Shown piece by piece: positions 60,716-64,000 of a stretch of 64,000 bases of DNA (the stretch's first letter is position 1; every line of letters begins with the position of its first letter). Below the pieces are notes generated by a model. It saw only the letters and a program-made list of their open reading frames with translations, made no database searches and had not been told where the DNA came from. Source of the DNA: Marine Group I thaumarchaeote. GTDB lineage: Archaea; Thermoproteota; Nitrososphaeria; Nitrososphaerales; Nitrosopumilaceae. The stretch spans positions 27,297 to 91,296 of the forward strand of contig JACASW010000005.1 in the NCBI GenBank assembly GCA_013390785.1, written 5' to 3'. A program made the translations under genes and the position numbers.

Positions 60716-61762
60716 ATGTCATCTGGTGAAGAAACTAGAAAAATTCAGTTTACAGGTAAATCGACTTACATTATTTCTCTGCCCAAACAATGGATTACTG
60801 ATCTAGGTCTAAAGCAGGGAGATCAAGTTTCAGTAGGTCGAAAAGGAATTTCCAGCTTACATGTTACGCCATACAATACGAGAAAAAAAGACCAAACTGA
60901 AACAGCCACAATTGAAATTGAACCAAATGAAAAAACATCAACTGTAATAAGAAAATTAGTTTCATTATACTTTCTTCACTTTAAGACAATCAGCATCAAG
61001 CCTAGAGTAGGACGAATTACGCCATCACAGAGAATTGGAATTAGAAATACTGTTAAGAAAATTTTAATGGGTACAGAAATAACTGCTGATTCATCAGATG
61101 GTATAACTGTTCAAATTCTAATTAATTTAGTAGAATTATCAGTTGATGCCGCTTTCAAAAGAATGATGTTGTTAGCAAAATCAATGCTAGATGATGCGTT
61201 AATTGCAATAAAGGAAGGAAATGAAGAACTTGCAAAAGAAGTGATCAACAGTGACGATGATGTAGATAGATTTGGATTTTATATTACTAGACAACTTGCA
61301 ATTGCAATTGAAAATGATCACATGTTAAAGGAAATGGGATTTGATAATGCACGTGATTGCCTTGGTTACAGAGTTGTTGTCAAAAATGTGGAAAGATTGG
61401 GTGATCATGCGGTAAGACTATCACAGGATGTTTTAGATTATAAAACTCCCATACAGGGCAAAAACTTTGATAGAATACAAGAAATGAGTAATTATGCGAT
61501 TTCAGTAATGGATGATGCATGCCTAGCCTTATTCAAAAAAGACTATGACCAAGCAGAGAAATCAATTGAAAGTGCAAATAATATCCAAAAATATGAAAAA
61601 AGAATATTGGACAATTTGAAAACAAGTAAAGACGAGGAGGAAATTTTTAGAATTAGAAAAATTGTGGAGAATGTAAAAAGAGTTGCAGAGTATGCAAGCG
61701 ACATTGGGGAAATTGTTTTAAATATGAATATAGAAAAAATTCTCAAAAAATCAAAGATGTAG
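60716..61762 (+). CDS. AbrB-PhoU phosphate uptake regulator
   Basis: The 348-residue protein combines an N-terminal SpoVT/AbrB DNA-binding-type domain ([20 protein letters not shown] and [13 protein letters not shown], about 8-50) with two PhoU helical domains ([25 protein letters not shown] and [22 protein letters not shown]). Many archaea carry this fusion in place of separate PhoU and regulators, with roles in phosphate control. The start is preceded by a TATA-like CTATATAGA about 26 bases upstream. The gene begins a plus-strand run with hflX, trm56 and tfe. Confidence 0.9.
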   Translation: MSSGEETRKIQFTGKSTYIISLPKQWITDLGLKQGDQVSVGRKGISSLHVTPYNTRKKDQTETATIEIEPNEKTSTVIRKLVSLYFLHFKTISIKPRVGRITPSQRIGIRNTVKKILMGTEITADSSDGITVQILINLVELSVDAAFKRMMLLAKSMLDDALIAIKEGNEELAKEVINSDDDVDRFGFYITRQLAIAIENDHMLKEMGFDNARDCLGYRVVVKNVERLGDHAVRLSQDVLDYKTPIQGKNFDRIQEMSNYAISVMDDACLALFKKDYDQAEKSIESANNIQKYEKRILDNLKTSKDEEEIFRIRKIVENVKRVAEYASDIGEIVLNMNIEKILKKSKM

Positions 61763-61772
61763 AGTTTTAGCG

Positions 61773-62882
61773 ATGAATTCAGCTGTTTTAATTACATATG
61801 ACCAGGATGATATGATTGATGAGGCAGTAGCCCTTTGCGAGTCAGCTGACTATAAAGTAAAGCATGTCATAAAACAAAACTTCCTGCAGAAGCCAAAATA
61901 TGGCTTGAGTGGTGGTAAAATTGAAGATCTTAAAGAAATCATATCTACGGTAAAACCAGATGTGATAGTTTTTGACGATATATTAAAGCCAAGCCAGAAC
62001 TATAATCTGGCTTCCGAGCTTAAAATGGAAATATTGGATAGAGAAGCTTTGATTTTACAAATATTTGAGAAAAGATCTTCCAGTGCTGAATCCAAGCTTC
62101 AAGTTAAACTGGCACAGGCACGCTATGATATGTCGAGAGCTAAAGAAAAAGTAAGACTTTCAAAAAAAGGTGAACAGCCAGGATTTATGGGCCTTGGAAC
62201 ATTTGAAGTTGATGTATACTATAATGAAATCAAAAAAAGAATGATTAACATCAAATCAAAGCTGGTAAAGTCAGGAAAACAACGTAAACTTCATAGACAA
62301 GCAAGAAAACGGCTTGGTTTCAAGACAATTTCACTTGCAGGATATACTTCAGCAGGTAAAACTACATTGTTTAATGCACTAACAGGAGAACAACGAGAAA
62401 AAAACGATGAGCTGTTTACAACTCTTTCAACTACTGTTCGTAGAGTAATGATAAACCAAGAAACTGCATTAATTTCAGATACTGTAGGATTTATCAGCAG
62501 GCTTCCAGCATATATGATTGAAGCTTTCAAATCAACACTAGAAGAATTATTGTATACTGATGTTATAATATTTGTAATTGATGCAAGTGATAATCTAGAC
62601 GAATTACAAAAAAAATTCAAAAGTTGCTACACAACGCTAAATGAAATTGGTGTGGAATCAAATAAGTTAGTTTTCGCTTTAAATAAATCGGAATTGTTAG
62701 ATGGTGATCAAGTTTTAGACATAGTAGATTACTTAGAATTGAAGGGTAATAAAAAATGGATTGATATTTCTGCAGTTACAGGAAAAAACATGAGCAAACT
62801 TAAAAAAATAATTGGTAATTTTTTCCAAAATGACGTATCACAGAATAGTGATAAAGTTGGAGTGAAAACATATGGAAATTGA
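61773..62882 (+). CDS. hflX: GTPase HflX
   Basis: A 369-residue GTPase. After an N-terminal HflX domain with [20 protein letters not shown] and a glycine-rich loop ([12 protein letters not shown]), the G domain has G1 GYTSAGKTT (190-198), G3 [12 protein letters not shown], and G4 ALNKSE. HflX binds the ribosome and splits stalled 70S-like ribosomes. It follows the AbrB-PhoU gene by ten bases and overlaps trm56 by eleven. Confidence 0.94.
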   Translation: MNSAVLITYDQDDMIDEAVALCESADYKVKHVIKQNFLQKPKYGLSGGKIEDLKEIISTVKPDVIVFDDILKPSQNYNLASELKMEILDREALILQIFEKRSSSAESKLQVKLAQARYDMSRAKEKVRLSKKGEQPGFMGLGTFEVDVYYNEIKKRMINIKSKLVKSGKQRKLHRQARKRLGFKTISLAGYTSAGKTTLFNALTGEQREKNDELFTTLSTTVRRVMINQETALISDTVGFISRLPAYMIEAFKSTLEELLYTDVIIFVIDASDNLDELQKKFKSCYTTLNEIGVESNKLVFALNKSELLDGDQVLDIVDYLELKGNKKWIDISAVTGKNMSKLKKIIGNFFQNDVSQNSDKVGVKTYGN

Positions 62883-63405
62883 AGTTCTAAGGATTGGTCA
62901 ACGGGTTGTTAGAGACGATAGAGTTACTACTCATGTAGCTCTAGTTGCAAGATCATTTGGTGCACAAAAAATCTATATGAATGAAGTAAATCCTGAAATA
63001 AAGCATACTATTTCCAACATTAACAAAACCTGGGGTGGTGATTTTGAAATTGAAATTATTTCAGAATGGAAAAAAGTCATTAAAGAAAAGAAAAATGCGG
63101 CGGCAAAAATTGTTCATCTTACAATGTATGGCCAAAATATCAACAATGTTGAAACAAAAATACGAAATGAAGATAAAATTTTGATTGTAGTTGGAGCTGA
63201 GAAAGTTCCGAGGGAAATCTACGAATTGGCGGATTATAATGTGGCAATAGGCAGCCAACCACACTCAGAAGTAAGTGCTTTGGGTGTACTGTTGGACCGT
63301 ATTCAACAGGGAAAACAGCTTGAATTCAAATTTGAGGATCCGGAGAGGGTAATAATTCCTCAAGAACAAGGCAAGGAAGTTAGGATGAATAAAAAAACTG
63401 ATTAA
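62872..63405 (+). CDS. trm56: tRNA cytidine(56) 2'-O-methyltransferase
   Basis: The 177-residue protein begins [29 protein letters not shown], of which [21 protein letters not shown] is the archaeal Trm56 signature, and has [21 protein letters not shown] plus [18 protein letters not shown], the knotted SAM-binding end of the SPOUT fold. It methylates the ribose of C56 in the tRNA T-loop. Overlaps hflX by eleven bases and is followed 24 bases later by tfe. Confidence 0.95.
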   Translation: MEIEVLRIGQRVVRDDRVTTHVALVARSFGAQKIYMNEVNPEIKHTISNINKTWGGDFEIEIISEWKKVIKEKKNAAAKIVHLTMYGQNINNVETKIRNEDKILIVVGAEKVPREIYELADYNVAIGSQPHSEVSALGVLLDRIQQGKQLEFKFEDPERVIIPQEQGKEVRMNKKTD

Positions 63406-63429
63406 TAATGGAAAATCAGGATTATTCTG

Positions 63430-63939
63430 TTGATTGATAAATACGAAGATCCATTTGTGAAAATTTCGTATATGATTGGTGGTGATGAGTACCTTAAGGT
63501 TGCAAGATCGCTTTTAAAATCAATGGACGCAACAGATGAAGAAATTGCAAGTTCAACTGGTTTAAGGATCAATATGGTTCGAAAAGTTTTGTATGATCTT
63601 TTTGGCAAAGCTCTCATTACTGGAGTTAGGGTGAAAGATGAGAGAAAAGGCTGGTTTGTTTATCGTTGGCGTTCTAGAAGAGATGAAGTTGAAAACTTTA
63701 TTGAGAATCAGAAAAAAAAGATTAGTGAAAGGCTTCAACATAGATTAGACTATGAAAATTCATCACAATTCTATCATTGTGGAAACAATGATTGTTCAAG
63801 ACTTACATTTGAAGATGCTCTCGAATCTTTTTTTAAATGCCCATCATGTAGTGGGGTTTTAAATCTTAAGAAAAATGATAAATCAAAAAAGGCATTTGCT
63901 AAACAAGTTGATAATATAAGGAAAGAAATGCAAAGTTAA
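63430..63939 (+). CDS. tfe: Transcription factor E (TFE alpha)
   Basis: A 169-residue protein with TTG start. The N-terminal winged helix (LLKSMDATDEEIASSTG and KVLYDLFGKALITGVR) is followed by WFVYRWR and a zinc ribbon with Cys117, Cys122, Cys137, Cys140. TFE helps to open and stabilise the archaeal transcription bubble with TBP, TFB and RNA polymerase. The trm56-tfe order is frequent in archaea. The C-terminal tail is lysine-rich. The stop overlaps the stop of a convergent partial gene. Confidence 0.96.
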   Translation: MIDKYEDPFVKISYMIGGDEYLKVARSLLKSMDATDEEIASSTGLRINMVRKVLYDLFGKALITGVRVKDERKGWFVYRWRSRRDEVENFIENQKKKISERLQHRLDYENSSQFYHCGNNDCSRLTFEDALESFFKCPSCSGVLNLKKNDKSKKAFAKQVDNIRKEMQS

Positions 63940-63998
63940 TTCTCATAGTGTAATACAACTTCATTTTTGGTTTTTGTAACATTTTTTAATTTTAGTTT
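63936..63998 (-). CDS. Possible C-terminal end of a gene running off the right edge
   Basis: On the minus strand the last 21 codons of the window are open and end in TAA at 63936-63938. They read a lysine-rich tail (KLKLKNVTKTKNEVVLHYEN) with alternating hydrophobic residues, which looks like coding sequence. It would be convergent with tfe, overlapping its stop by three bases. Only 20 residues are visible, so nothing can be said about its function. Confidence 0.35.
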   Translation of the reverse strand, partial: KLKLKNVTKTKNEVVLHYEN

Positions 63999-64000
63999 TA

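Noticed and set aside
1..64000. tRNA, rRNA, CRISPR, IS element, integrase or prophage
   Set aside because: I looked in all gaps and found no cloverleaf, no regularly spaced repeats and no transposase, integrase or capsid motifs.

Overview
The window comes from an AT-rich archaeon, most likely an ammonia-oxidising thaumarchaeote (Nitrososphaerota) of the Nitrosopumilus/Nitrosarchaeum type. The archaeal markers are ribosomal proteins L44e and S27e, a group II chaperonin (thermosome), an alpha-type NAC, TFE, Trm56, an archaeal HflX, CobY (the archaeal replacement for CobU) and an AglB/Stt3 oligosaccharyltransferase. The thaumarchaeal flavour comes from cobalamin genes, heme O synthase, PhoU-like proteins with an AbrB domain, and an exported WVKNTAGWW-type N-terminal module. 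I see no tRNA, rRNA, CRISPR array, insertion sequence, integrase or phage gene.

Region 1 (about 1-40 kb) is a surface-glycan island. It holds many glycosyltransferases, four members of the DegT/DnrJ/EryC1 family, four SDR epimerases, UDP-sugar dehydrogenases, a radical SAM enzyme, a FemAB-like acyltransferase, a sulfotransferase, an FkbM methyltransferase, a glutaminase-less asparagine-synthase-like protein, membrane GT39-like proteins and a lipid-flippase-like protein. Blocks of one to five genes alternate in strand, as expected for a cassette-like, exchangeable locus. Recognisable sub-pathways are: a CDP-3,6-dideoxyhexose block (rfbF-rfbG-rfbH-like-SDR, 17.5-21.5 kb); a UDP-uronate/uronamide block (30.3-33.7 kb, minus strand); a galU-ugd-epimerase-GT-aminotransferase block (33.8-39.1 kb); and a polyprenyl-phosphate-sugar-like block (DPM-type GT2, LPG-synthase-TM protein, class III aminotransferase, DprE1-like oxidase; 12.6-17.4 kb, minus strand). 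The island ends at aglB (40.2-42.6 kb), which would transfer a lipid-linked glycan to protein, so N-glycosylation of the S-layer is the likely destination of at least part of the products.

Region 2 (42.7-51 kb) is core: thermosome, adenine deaminase, L44e-S27e, and a compact minus-strand cobalamin late-synthesis operon (aminotransferase/decarboxylase-like, CobQ, CbiB, CobS, CobY). CobQ lacks its glutamine-amidotransferase domain and appears to start at a non-AUG codon behind a strong Shine-Dalgarno sequence.

Region 3 (51-59 kb) has an aspartate-semialdehyde-dehydrogenase-family gene, an Lrp/AsnC regulator, heme O synthase, a phosphonate/phosphate-type ABC transporter (phnD-phnC-phnE) followed by a tiny double zinc-finger gene, and a cbtA-ubiD-small-protein operon. 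A 33-bp imperfect palindrome lies between cbtA and phnD.

Region 4 (59-64 kb) is information processing and regulation: a zinc-ribbon protein, a 53-aa small protein, NAC with a PUA protein, an AbrB-PhoU regulator, HflX, Trm56 and TFE. Both ends of the window cut genes. The best candidates for undescribed biology are the Fe-S-less E1-type dehydratase in the CDP-sugar block, the DesII-like radical SAM gene with a nearby sugar aminotransferase, the uronamide operon, the amidotransferase-less CobQ, and the phn dyad with its double-zinc-finger neighbour.
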